Program-made: the position numbers and the translations under genes
Assembly: GCA_027482245.1 (NCBI GenBank)
Contig: JAIXWG010000064.1
Coordinates: forward strand, 1 to 64,000
DNA: 64,000 bases
Direction of reading: 5' to 3'
DNA from: Acetobacteraceae bacterium
GTDB taxonomy: Bacteria > Pseudomonadota > Alphaproteobacteria > Acetobacterales > Acetobacteraceae
Shown here: piece by piece, positions 56,829 to 64,000 of the stretch
Layout of the letters: each line of letters starts with the position of its first letter
How positions within the stretch are numbered: the stretch's first letter is position 1
The notes under the pieces: generated by a model
What the model was told of the DNA's origin: nothing
Seen by the model: only the letters and a program-made list of their open reading frames with translations
Database searches by the model: none

Positions 56829-57534
56829 CCTGGTGCTGGAGGTCACGGGCCTCAAGGCCGGCTATGGGCCGGCGGAGGTGCTGTTCGGCGTGGACCTGAC
56901 GCTGGCCCGCGGCGAGGTCGCGGCGCTGATGGGCCGCAACGGCGCCGGCAAGTCCACGACGATGAAGGCCATCATGGGCCTGCTGCCACCGCGCGCGGGG
57001 CGCGTCCGCTTCGCGGGCCAGGACATCACCGGAAAGGCGCCCTACCAGGTCGCGCGCGCGGGCCTCGGCTATGTGCCGGAGGATCGCCGCATCTTCACCG
57101 ACCTGACGGTGGCGGAGAATCTGGAGGTCGGCCGCCGCGCTGGCCGCGGCGGCCGCGCGCCCTGGACGCCGGAGCGCCTCTGGAATTTCTTCCCCAACCT
57201 CGCGGAGATGCGCGGCCGCCGCGCCAGCGCGATGTCAGGGGGCGAGCAGCAGATGCTGACCATCGCCCGCACGCTGATGGGCAACCCCGATGCCGTACTG
57301 CTGGACGAACCGAGCGAGGGCCTGGCACCCGTCATCGTGGAGCAGATGGCGGAGGCCGTGCTGCGCATGAAGGAGGAAGGCATCGCGGTGCTGCTTTCCG
57401 AACAGAGCCTGGACTTCGCCGCCGCCGTCGCCGACCGCGCTTTGGTGATCGAGCGCGGCGAGATCCGCTGGACCGGCACGATGGAAGCGCTGGAAAACGA
57501 CGAGCAGGTGCGGGCGACATGGCTGACGGTGTGA
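56821..57534 (+). CDS. livF: Branched-chain-type ABC transporter ATP-binding protein LivF
   Basis: A 237-residue ATPase with Walker A GRNGAGKSTTMK, LGYVPEDRRIFTDLTVAENL (typical LivF loop), signature SGGEQQMLTIARTLMG, and Walker B VLLDEPSEGL. It overlaps hydantoinase A by 16 bp, tying the transporter to the catabolic genes. Confidence 0.93.
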   Translation: MVDLVLEVTGLKAGYGPAEVLFGVDLTLARGEVAALMGRNGAGKSTTMKAIMGLLPPRAGRVRFAGQDITGKAPYQVARAGLGYVPEDRRIFTDLTVAENLEVGRRAGRGGRAPWTPERLWNFFPNLAEMRGRRASAMSGGEQQMLTIARTLMGNPDAVLLDEPSEGLAPVIVEQMAEAVLRMKEEGIAVLLSEQSLDFAAAVADRALVIERGEIRWTGTMEALENDEQVRATWLTV

Positions 57535-59585
57535 CAGCCCGCCCGGCGCCTGAGGGCATGCAGATCGCGGGCATCGACGTCGGCGGCACCTTCACGGACC
57601 TGCTGCTGCGCGGGGCCGATGGCCGCATCCACCTGGCGAAAGTGCCGACGACCATCGCCAACCAGGCCGATGGCGTGCTGGCCGCGATCGAGGCCGCCGG
57701 CGCGACCCCCGCGACGCTCGACCTCATCATCCACGGCACCACCGCGACGACGAATGCCGTGCTGGAGCGGAAGCTCGCGAAGGTCGGGCTGCTGACCACG
57801 CAGGGGTTCCGGGACGTGCTGGAGCTCGGCCGCCGCACGCGGCCCAACCCCTATGGTCTGAAGGGCAGCTTCGAGCCGCTGGTGCCGCGGGAACTGCGGC
57901 GGGAGGTGCCGGAGCGCATGGATGCCCGCGGCGCCGTCGTCACGCCGCTGGATGAAGCGGCGGTCGAGCGCGAGGTGCGCGCGCTTCTCGCGGCCGGCTG
58001 CGAATCGCTGGTGATCCATTTCCTGCACGCCTACGCCAACCCCGCGCATGAGCGCCGCGCGGGGGAGATTGCGCGCGCCCTTTGGCCGAACGCCTATGTC
58101 ACGCTGGGGCATGAGCTGCTCTCGGAATTCCGGGAATACGAACGCGGCACGACGGCCTCCGTGAACGCCGCCGTGCAGCCGGTGCTGGACCGCTACGTGA
58201 CGCGGCTGCAGGAACAGCTGGCGGCTCGCGGCCACAAGCGCGACCTGCTGGTGATGAACGGCAATGGCGGCACCGTCTCCGCCCGCCTGGTGTCGCGCGA
58301 TGCGGCGAAGACCGTGATGTCCGGCCCGGCTTCCGGCGTGATGGCGGCGGCGGCGACACTGGCACAGACGGGGCTGCGCAACGCCATCACCTACGACATG
58401 GGCGGCACCTCCACCGATGTGGCGCTGATCGCGGGCGGCGTGCCGGAGGTTTCGGCCGAACTCTCCATCGCCTATGGCCTGCCGATCCACCTGCCGATGG
58501 TCGATGTGCGGACCGTCGGCGCCGGCGGCGGCTCCATCGCGAGCCTCGACCGCGCGGGCATGCTGCGCGTGGGACCGGAGAGTGCCGGCAGCACGCCAGG
58601 CCCGATCTGCTATGGCCGGGGCGGCATGCGGCCTACCATCACGGATGCGAACATCATCCTGGGGCGCCTCGATCCCGCGCGGCTGCTGGCGGTGAAGGAT
58701 GCCGTCTCGCTCGATAGCATCAGGGAAATCTTCGATCGCGACCTCGCGCGGCCGCTCGGCATGAGCGTGGAGCAGGCGGCGGAGGCGGTGATCCGGCTCG
58801 GCAATGTCCACATGACCGGCGCCATCCGCCTGGTCTCGCTCTCCAAGGGCCATGACCCCCGCGACTTCTGCCTCTTCGCCTTCGGCGGCGCGGGGCCGCT
58901 GCATGCGGTAGCGCTGGCGCGGGAAATCGGCATCCCGGAAGTGCTGGTGCCCGCGCGCCCCGGCCTGACCAATGCGCTGGGTTGCCTGGTCGCCGATCTC
59001 CGCCAGGATTTCGTCAACACGATCAATCGCGGGTTGTTCGAGATTCCCGAGGCCGAGATCGAAGCGACGCTGACGGCGCAGCGGGATCGCGGCATCGCGA
59101 TGATCCAGGCCGATGCGCCGGCGCTGGAGGACATCGTCGTGCTGCACAGCACGGAGATGCAGTTCCGCGGACAGACGCACCTCATCCGCGTCGCGCTCCC
59201 GCACGCCGAGATGAAGCTGGATGACATCCAGAAGGCCTTCGAGGCCGCCTACTTCGCCCGCTTCCGCGTGGAGTTGCCGGAAATCCGCGCCGTCCTGGTC
59301 AACCTGCTGACCACCGTCATCGACAGGCGCCCGTCCTTCCCGCTTTCCGCGCTGCTCGATCCGGAGGCGCGGCAGGGTGGCGTGCAGGCCGCACGGATCG
59401 GCGCGCGCGCGCTCTACGCCGATGGTGCCTGGCACCAGGCAGTGGTGTGGCAGCGCGAACGCCTGCCGGAGGGTGCCGTGCTGCATGGCCCCGCCATCAT
59501 CCAACAGGCGGATGCGACGACGGTGCTCGAACCCGGATCGCGCGCCATCGTCGATGCCATCGGCAATCTCCGGGTGACGCCATGA
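57519..59585 (+). CDS. Hydantoinase A / 5-oxoprolinase family subunit
   Basis: A 688-residue ATP-dependent amidohydrolase subunit (N-methylhydantoinase A type). It opens with GIDVGGTFTDLLL, the nucleotide-binding segment of the actin-like fold, and contains HGTTATTNAVLERK, LVMNGNGGTVSA, ITYDMGGTSTDVALI and FAFGGAGPLHAVALA. It pairs with the B subunit downstream (ATGA overlap). Relatives open hydantoins, 5-oxoproline or carboxylate acetone. Substrate here is unknown, probably the ligand brought in by the upstream transporter. Confidence 0.92.
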   Translation: MADGVTARPAPEGMQIAGIDVGGTFTDLLLRGADGRIHLAKVPTTIANQADGVLAAIEAAGATPATLDLIIHGTTATTNAVLERKLAKVGLLTTQGFRDVLELGRRTRPNPYGLKGSFEPLVPRELRREVPERMDARGAVVTPLDEAAVEREVRALLAAGCESLVIHFLHAYANPAHERRAGEIARALWPNAYVTLGHELLSEFREYERGTTASVNAAVQPVLDRYVTRLQEQLAARGHKRDLLVMNGNGGTVSARLVSRDAAKTVMSGPASGVMAAAATLAQTGLRNAITYDMGGTSTDVALIAGGVPEVSAELSIAYGLPIHLPMVDVRTVGAGGGSIASLDRAGMLRVGPESAGSTPGPICYGRGGMRPTITDANIILGRLDPARLLAVKDAVSLDSIREIFDRDLARPLGMSVEQAAEAVIRLGNVHMTGAIRLVSLSKGHDPRDFCLFAFGGAGPLHAVALAREIGIPEVLVPARPGLTNALGCLVADLRQDFVNTINRGLFEIPEAEIEATLTAQRDRGIAMIQADAPALEDIVVLHSTEMQFRGQTHLIRVALPHAEMKLDDIQKAFEAAYFARFRVELPEIRAVLVNLLTTVIDRRPSFPLSALLDPEARQGGVQAARIGARALYADGAWHQAVVWQRERLPEGAVLHGPAIIQQADATTVLEPGSRAIVDAIGNLRVTP

Positions 59586-61309
59586 TGGATGCGCTGACCC
59601 TCGCGGTGATCCAGGCGGGCCTGCAGCAGGTCTGCAACGAGATGGACATCGCCTTCTCCCGCGCCGCCTTCTCACCCGTGATTGCGGAGGCCGATGACCG
59701 CTCCGACGGCATCTACGCCGCGGCGGATGGCGCGCTGATCGCTCAGGGCGAACTGGGCCTGCCCGTCTTCGTCGGCACCATGGCGCATTCCGCGGCCCAT
59801 CTCGTGCGGCTGATCCGCGAAGGCGCGGTGGCGCCGCCCGAGCCCGGCGACATCTACATCGTCAACGATCCCTATCTCGGCGGCACGCATCTCATGGATG
59901 TGCGCTTCGCCCTGCCCTTCTTCGTAGATGGCGAGTTGTTCTGCTGGCTGCAGAACACCGGCCATTGGCCGGACATCGGCGGCATGGTCCCCGGCGGCTT
60001 CAGCGCGCACGCGACCGAGGTCGAGCAGGAAGGCCTGCGCCTGCCCCCCGTGAAGCTCTTCAAGCGCGGCGTGCTGGACCGGGAAATCCTCTCCATCATC
60101 CAGTCCAACATCCGCGTCGCCGAACAGCGCATCGGTGACATCAAGGCGCAGGCGGCGGCCCTGCTGGTCGGCGAGCAGCGGCTGCGGGAGATGGTGGCGC
60201 GCCACGGCATGCCCACGCTGCGGGACGCCACCGCCGGCATCCGCGACCGTGCGGCGGAGCGCATGCGGGCCGAGATCCGGCGCATCCCCGAAGGCAGCTA
60301 CAGCGCGGAGGCCTTCGTGGATTCCGACGGCGTCATCAATGAACCCTTGCGCATCGCGCTGACCGTCACGCGCGCGGGCGATGAGCTGCACTTCGATCTC
60401 TCGGAATCCTCGCCGCCCTGCCAGGGCCCGATGAATTCCGTCTGGGCCACGACCTGTTCCGCCGTCTATCTCGCCATGAAGCACATCTTCCCCGATGTGC
60501 CGATCAATGCCGGGACCTTCGAGCCCATCCGCGTCAAGCGGCCGGAGGGCACCTTCCTCGATGCGCGCTATCCGCGCCCCGTTTCCGGCTGCGCGGCGGA
60601 GGTCTCGCAGCGCGTGGCGGAGGCGGTGTTCCTGGCCCTCGCCCCCGTGCTCGACATCTGGGCCGCGCCCGCCGGCACCTCCGGCAATTTCGCGCTGGGC
60701 GGCTTCGATCCCGCGCGCAACGCCGGCTATGTGATGTACCAGATCACCGGCGGCGGCTATGGCGGCACGGCGGATGCGGATGGGCTGACGAATGGCTGCT
60801 CCACCATCGGCATCAGCAAGACAGCGCCGGTCGAGGTGATGGAGCAGTACTACCCCATCCTCTTCCGCCGCTTCGCAATCCATGAGGGTTCGGGCGGCAC
60901 CGGCGCGCATCGCGGCGGCTTCGGTGTGCATTACGAGGTGGAGCTTCTGCGGGGCGAGGCCCGCGCGAGCTTCGTGATGGACCATGGCCGCTTCGGCCCG
61001 CCCGGCGTGCGCGGCGGCGGCGATGGCGCGCGGAATGTCGTGCGCCTGCATCGCGATGGCACCACCACCACGCCCCCGCATCTCTCGAAGGACCAGGGCC
61101 TGCTGCTGCGCGAAGGCGACCGGGTGGAGGTCATGACTCCGGGAGGTGGCGGCCATGGCGATCCCTTGACCCGCGATCCCGCCCTCGTCGCGCGCGATGT
61201 GATGCGCGGCACCTACACCACCGCGCAGGCGGAATCGCTCTGGGGCGTCGTGCTGCGCGATGGCGTGGTGGACGAAGGCGCCACGCTTGCACGGCGCGCC
61301 GCCCGATGA
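59582..61309 (+). CDS. Hydantoinase B family subunit
   Basis: A 575-residue N-methylhydantoinase B type subunit. Hallmarks are MDALTLAVIQAGLQQVCNEMDIAFSRAAFSPVI, EPGDIYIVNDPYLGGTHLMD, SSPPCQGPMNSVWATTCSAVY and the glycine-rich PGGGGHGDPLTRDPALV at the C terminus. The ATG at 59582 overlaps the A subunit stop. It overlaps the FAD subunit by four bases, so one polycistronic message is likely. Confidence 0.92.
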   Translation: MMDALTLAVIQAGLQQVCNEMDIAFSRAAFSPVIAEADDRSDGIYAAADGALIAQGELGLPVFVGTMAHSAAHLVRLIREGAVAPPEPGDIYIVNDPYLGGTHLMDVRFALPFFVDGELFCWLQNTGHWPDIGGMVPGGFSAHATEVEQEGLRLPPVKLFKRGVLDREILSIIQSNIRVAEQRIGDIKAQAAALLVGEQRLREMVARHGMPTLRDATAGIRDRAAERMRAEIRRIPEGSYSAEAFVDSDGVINEPLRIALTVTRAGDELHFDLSESSPPCQGPMNSVWATTCSAVYLAMKHIFPDVPINAGTFEPIRVKRPEGTFLDARYPRPVSGCAAEVSQRVAEAVFLALAPVLDIWAAPAGTSGNFALGGFDPARNAGYVMYQITGGGYGGTADADGLTNGCSTIGISKTAPVEVMEQYYPILFRRFAIHEGSGGTGAHRGGFGVHYEVELLRGEARASFVMDHGRFGPPGVRGGGDGARNVVRLHRDGTTTTPPHLSKDQGLLLREGDRVEVMTPGGGGHGDPLTRDPALVARDVMRGTYTTAQAESLWGVVLRDGVVDEGATLARRAAR

Positions 61310-62151
61310 TCCGCTACCATCGCCCCACGACGCTGACGGAGGCGCTGGTGATCCGCGCGAGCGAGGATGTCGCGATCCTCGCCGGCGCCACCGACATCTA
61401 TCCCGCCGCCGCCAACCGCCGCGCCTGGGGCGATCCGACGCACAAGGACGTGCTGGACATCACCGCGATCCCCGGCCTGCGGGGCATCGAGGAAGGCGCG
61501 AATGGCTGGCGCCTCGGCTGCCTCGTCACCTGGTCCGACATCGCGCGCGCGCAACTTCCGAAGCAGTTCGACGGGCTGCGCCAGGCGGCGCGGCAGGTCG
61601 GCGGCGTGCAGGTGCAGAACCGCGGCACCATCCTCGGCAACCTCGTCACCGCCTCGCCGGCCGGCGACGGCATCCCGAACCTTCTCGCGCTGAACGCGCA
61701 TGTCGAGGTCGCGGGGCGCGAGGGCACGCGCATGCTGCCGGTCGTCGACTTCCTCACGGGCTACCGCGCCACGGCGCTGGCGCCGGATGAGATCGCGGTG
61801 GCGCTGCACATCCCGAAGCTGCCCCGCGCCGTCAGCGGCTTCCGCAAGCTTGGCGCGCGGCACTACCTCGTCATCTCCATCGCCATGGCGGCAGGCATCG
61901 TGGACATCGACGAGAATGGCCGCATCCTGATGGCGCGGCTTGCCATCGGCGCCTGCTCCGCCACCGCGCAGCGCCTGCCCGGGCTGGAGGCCGAGTTGCG
62001 CGGCACCTCGCTCTATCACGCGGACAAGGTGCCGGAGGCGCGGCACCTCGATCACCTCTCGCCCATCGACGACATCCGCGCCACCGGCGCCTATCGCCGC
62101 GACGCGGCGTTGCGGCTGCTGCGCGACCTGCTCTGGGATCTCGGCGAATGA
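61306..62151 (+). CDS. Xanthine dehydrogenase-family FAD-binding subunit
   Basis: A 281-residue flavin subunit of a molybdenum hydroxylase. It has the FAD-binding signatures ILAGATDIYPA and NRGTILGNLVTASPAGD, and a CO dehydrogenase flavoprotein C-terminal domain (SGFRKLGARHYLVISI). It passes electrons from the iron-sulfur clusters to the acceptor. It follows hydantoinase B and overlaps the molybdopterin subunit (ATGA). Confidence 0.92.
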   Translation: MIRYHRPTTLTEALVIRASEDVAILAGATDIYPAAANRRAWGDPTHKDVLDITAIPGLRGIEEGANGWRLGCLVTWSDIARAQLPKQFDGLRQAARQVGGVQVQNRGTILGNLVTASPAGDGIPNLLALNAHVEVAGREGTRMLPVVDFLTGYRATALAPDEIAVALHIPKLPRAVSGFRKLGARHYLVISIAMAAGIVDIDENGRILMARLAIGACSATAQRLPGLEAELRGTSLYHADKVPEARHLDHLSPIDDIRATGAYRRDAALRLLRDLLWDLGE

Positions 62152-64000
62152 TCGCCTTCACGCTCAACGGCGCGCCCGCCGCCACCGATGCCGCGCCCTT
62201 CGCGCCGCTGTCGGACACGCTGCGGGAGAGGCTCGGCCTGATCGGCACCAAGGTGGGCTGCGAGGCCGGTGATTGCGGCGCTTGCACCGTGCTGCTGGAC
62301 GGCGCCCAGGCCTGCGCCTGCCTGGTGCCGACCGCGCAGGCGGAGGGCACCACGATCACGACGATCGAGATGCAGTCAGGCGAGATGGGGGCGCTGCTGG
62401 CCCGCCTCCGCGCCGCCTTCCTCGCCCATGGCGCCGCGCAATGCGGGATCTGCACCCCCGGCATGATCATGGCCGCGGCCGACCTGCTGCTGCGGGACGC
62501 CAGCCCGGATGCGCAGGCCGTGCGGGACGCCATCGGCGGCGTGCTCTGCCGCTGCACGGGCTACCAGAAGATCGTGGAGGCCGTGCTGGCAGCGGCACAG
62601 GGCTTCGCGCCGGTGGAGCAGGAGGCGCCGGCGGGCGAGGCCGTGGGCGCCTCCCTCGCGCGGCTGGATGGCTGGCCCAAGGTGCTCGGCACGGAACGCT
62701 ACGGCGCGGATGCGGCGCCGGCGGATGCGCTGTGGCTTCGCGTCGTCCGCTCACCCCACGCCAGCGCGCGCTTCACCCTCGGCGACATCGAGGCCGCGCG
62801 CGTGCAGCACGGCCTGCACGCCATCCTGACCGCCGCGGACGTTCCCGGCCTCAACGGTTTCGGCATCATGCCGGCGCTGAAGGACCAGCCCGTGCTGGCC
62901 GACGGTTTTGTCAGATATCGCGGCGAGGCGGTCCTCGCGCTGATCGGTGAACGTGCGGCAGTGGAGGCGGTGCGCGACGCGGACCTGCCCATCACCTGGC
63001 AGCCGCTCCCCGCGCTGACCGGCGTGGAGGCCGCGCGGGCCGAGGGCGCGCCGCTGCTGCACGCCCATGCCCCCGGCAATGTGCTGGTGCAGGGCCGCCT
63101 GGCCCGCGGCAATCCCGACGACGCCCATGCCAGCGCCGCCGCCACCGCGGAGGGCGCCTTCACCACCAGCTTCGTCGAGCACGCCTATATCGAGCCCGAG
63201 GCCGGCCACGCCATCCCGCACGCGGATGGCATGGACATCACCGCCTGCACCCAGGCGCCCTACATGGACCGGGAGGAAGTGGCGCGCGTGCTCGGCACGC
63301 CGGAGGACAGCGTCCGCATCATCCCCTCCGCCTGCGGCGGCGGCTTCGGCGGCAAGCTCGACGTCTCCGTGCAGCCGCTGCTGGCGGTGGCGGCGCGGCT
63401 CGTGAACCGCCCCGTGCGCGTGACCTACAGCCGCACGGAAAGCATGGCGTCCTCGACGAAGCGCCACCCCGCGAAGATGCACGCACGCATGTCCGCCGAC
63501 AGCGACGGCAACTTCCTCGCCTATACACTGGAGGGCGACTTCAACACCGGCGCCTATGCGAGCTGGGGCCCGACGGTGGCGAACCGCGTACCCGTCCATG
63601 CCGCCGGGCCATACCGCGTGCCGCATGTGCGGGCACAGGCCCGCGCCGTGCACACCAACGAACCGCCCTCCGGCGCCTTCCGCGGCTTCGGCGTGCCGCA
63701 GGCCGCGATCGCCACCGAATCGCTCGTCGATGACCTGGCCTTGCAACTCGGGATCGACCGCTGGACGATCCGGCGCCGCAACGCGCTCGGCCGCGGCGAT
63801 GTCACGCATTCCGGCCAGGTGCTGCACGCTTCCGCGGGCCTGCCCGACTGCCTGGATGCGCTGAAGCCCGACTGGGACGCGATGCTGGCGAAGGTGGCCG
63901 CGCATAACGCCGATAACCCGCGCCACCGCCTCGGCGCCGGGATCGCCTGCATGTGGTATGGCTGCGGCAATACCTCCATGTCCAACCCGTCCCGCATGCG
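62148..64000 (+). CDS. Fused 2Fe-2S and molybdopterin-binding subunit of a xanthine dehydrogenase-like enzyme (partial)
   Basis: 617 codons visible, truncated by the window end. Residues 1 to about 155 are the two-cluster iron-sulfur domain: GCEAGDCGACTVLLDG with CAC, then QCGICTPGMIM and CRCTGYQKIVEA. Without a stop it continues into the molybdopterin domain (GWPKVLGTERYGAD, RSPHASARFTLGDI, ACGGGFGGKLDVSVQ, SGAFRGFGVPQAA). In most related systems these are separate proteins. It hydroxylates a carbon next to nitrogen or an aldehyde. Position after the hydantoinase genes suggests an N-heterocycle as substrate (inference). Confidence 0.92.
   Translation, partial: MIAFTLNGAPAATDAAPFAPLSDTLRERLGLIGTKVGCEAGDCGACTVLLDGAQACACLVPTAQAEGTTITTIEMQSGEMGALLARLRAAFLAHGAAQCGICTPGMIMAAADLLLRDASPDAQAVRDAIGGVLCRCTGYQKIVEAVLAAAQGFAPVEQEAPAGEAVGASLARLDGWPKVLGTERYGADAAPADALWLRVVRSPHASARFTLGDIEAARVQHGLHAILTAADVPGLNGFGIMPALKDQPVLADGFVRYRGEAVLALIGERAAVEAVRDADLPITWQPLPALTGVEAARAEGAPLLHAHAPGNVLVQGRLARGNPDDAHASAAATAEGAFTTSFVEHAYIEPEAGHAIPHADGMDITACTQAPYMDREEVARVLGTPEDSVRIIPSACGGGFGGKLDVSVQPLLAVAARLVNRPVRVTYSRTESMASSTKRHPAKMHARMSADSDGNFLAYTLEGDFNTGAYASWGPTVANRVPVHAAGPYRVPHVRAQARAVHTNEPPSGAFRGFGVPQAAIATESLVDDLALQLGIDRWTIRRRNALGRGDVTHSGQVLHASAGLPDCLDALKPDWDAMLAKVAAHNADNPRHRLGAGIACMWYGCGNTSMSNPSRM

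Overview
The window is chromosomal DNA of a very GC-rich alphaproteobacterium. Gene order and protein style (yqeY-dnaG-rpoD divergent from carA, carA-carB-greA, SUV3-like helicase / S4 protein / 7Fe ferredoxin / CarD, and a large ABC uptake-hydantoinase-molybdoenzyme cluster) fit the Acetobacteraceae, most likely a Roseomonas-like genus. This placement is inference from content; there is no rRNA gene to test it. I see no tRNA, rRNA, CRISPR array, insertion sequence or prophage gene.

Region 1 (1-10.6 kb) is information processing and carbamoyl phosphate synthesis. The yqeY-dnaG-rpoD group runs leftward (rpoD is cut by the window start). carA, a LysE-type exporter, a small membrane protein and carB run rightward, followed by greA. 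The carA reading frame carries an extra N-terminal helix-turn-helix domain. The short divergent promoter region holds two nearly identical inverted motifs. Two large palindromes lie in front of greA.

Region 2 (10.6-23.1 kb) is mixed metabolism: threonine ammonia-lyase, a GFA protein, an Lrp regulator coupled to a secreted alpha/beta hydrolase, thioredoxin reductase, a LysR regulator, a structured intergenic stretch with a strong intrinsic terminator, a PEP mutase/oxaloacetate decarboxylase-like enzyme, a two-gene HlyD/glycosyltransferase-PilZ polysaccharide unit, and ccmAB for cytochrome c biogenesis.

Region 3 (23.3-42.8 kb): aconitase, a ParDE toxin-antitoxin pair, a lipid kinase-like protein, a metallophosphoesterase, an MFS transporter, the helicase-S4-fdxA-carD block, an orphan cysD, a 2'-5' RNA ligase-like protein, the tesA/ybbA-ybbP group (divergent genes whose start codons overlap), a tRNA-adenosine-deaminase-like enzyme and a Bax inhibitor-1 membrane protein.

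Region 4 (42.9-51.7 kb): a four-gene periplasmic copper-handling group (DUF2946-like, YcnI, an unknown Cys/Met protein, PCuAC), a cupin, a GST, a lipoprotein, ispH-thrB-rnhA, an AraC regulator and a bile-acid-symporter-like transporter.

Region 5 (51.7-64 kb): an orphan polar amino-acid binding protein, then a rightward run of mostly overlapping genes: a Tat-exported substrate-binding protein, a fused LivHM permease, LivG, LivF, hydantoinase A and B subunits, an FAD subunit and a fused 2Fe-2S/molybdopterin subunit cut by the window end. Together they look like import of an N-containing ring compound or amide, its ATP-dependent ring opening, and its hydroxylation.

A roughly 120-bp chain-of-hairpins repeat occurs twice, directly after the aconitase stop and directly after the substrate-binding-protein stop. 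The two copies keep their single-stranded parts but exchange paired bases, so the secondary structure appears to be what is conserved.
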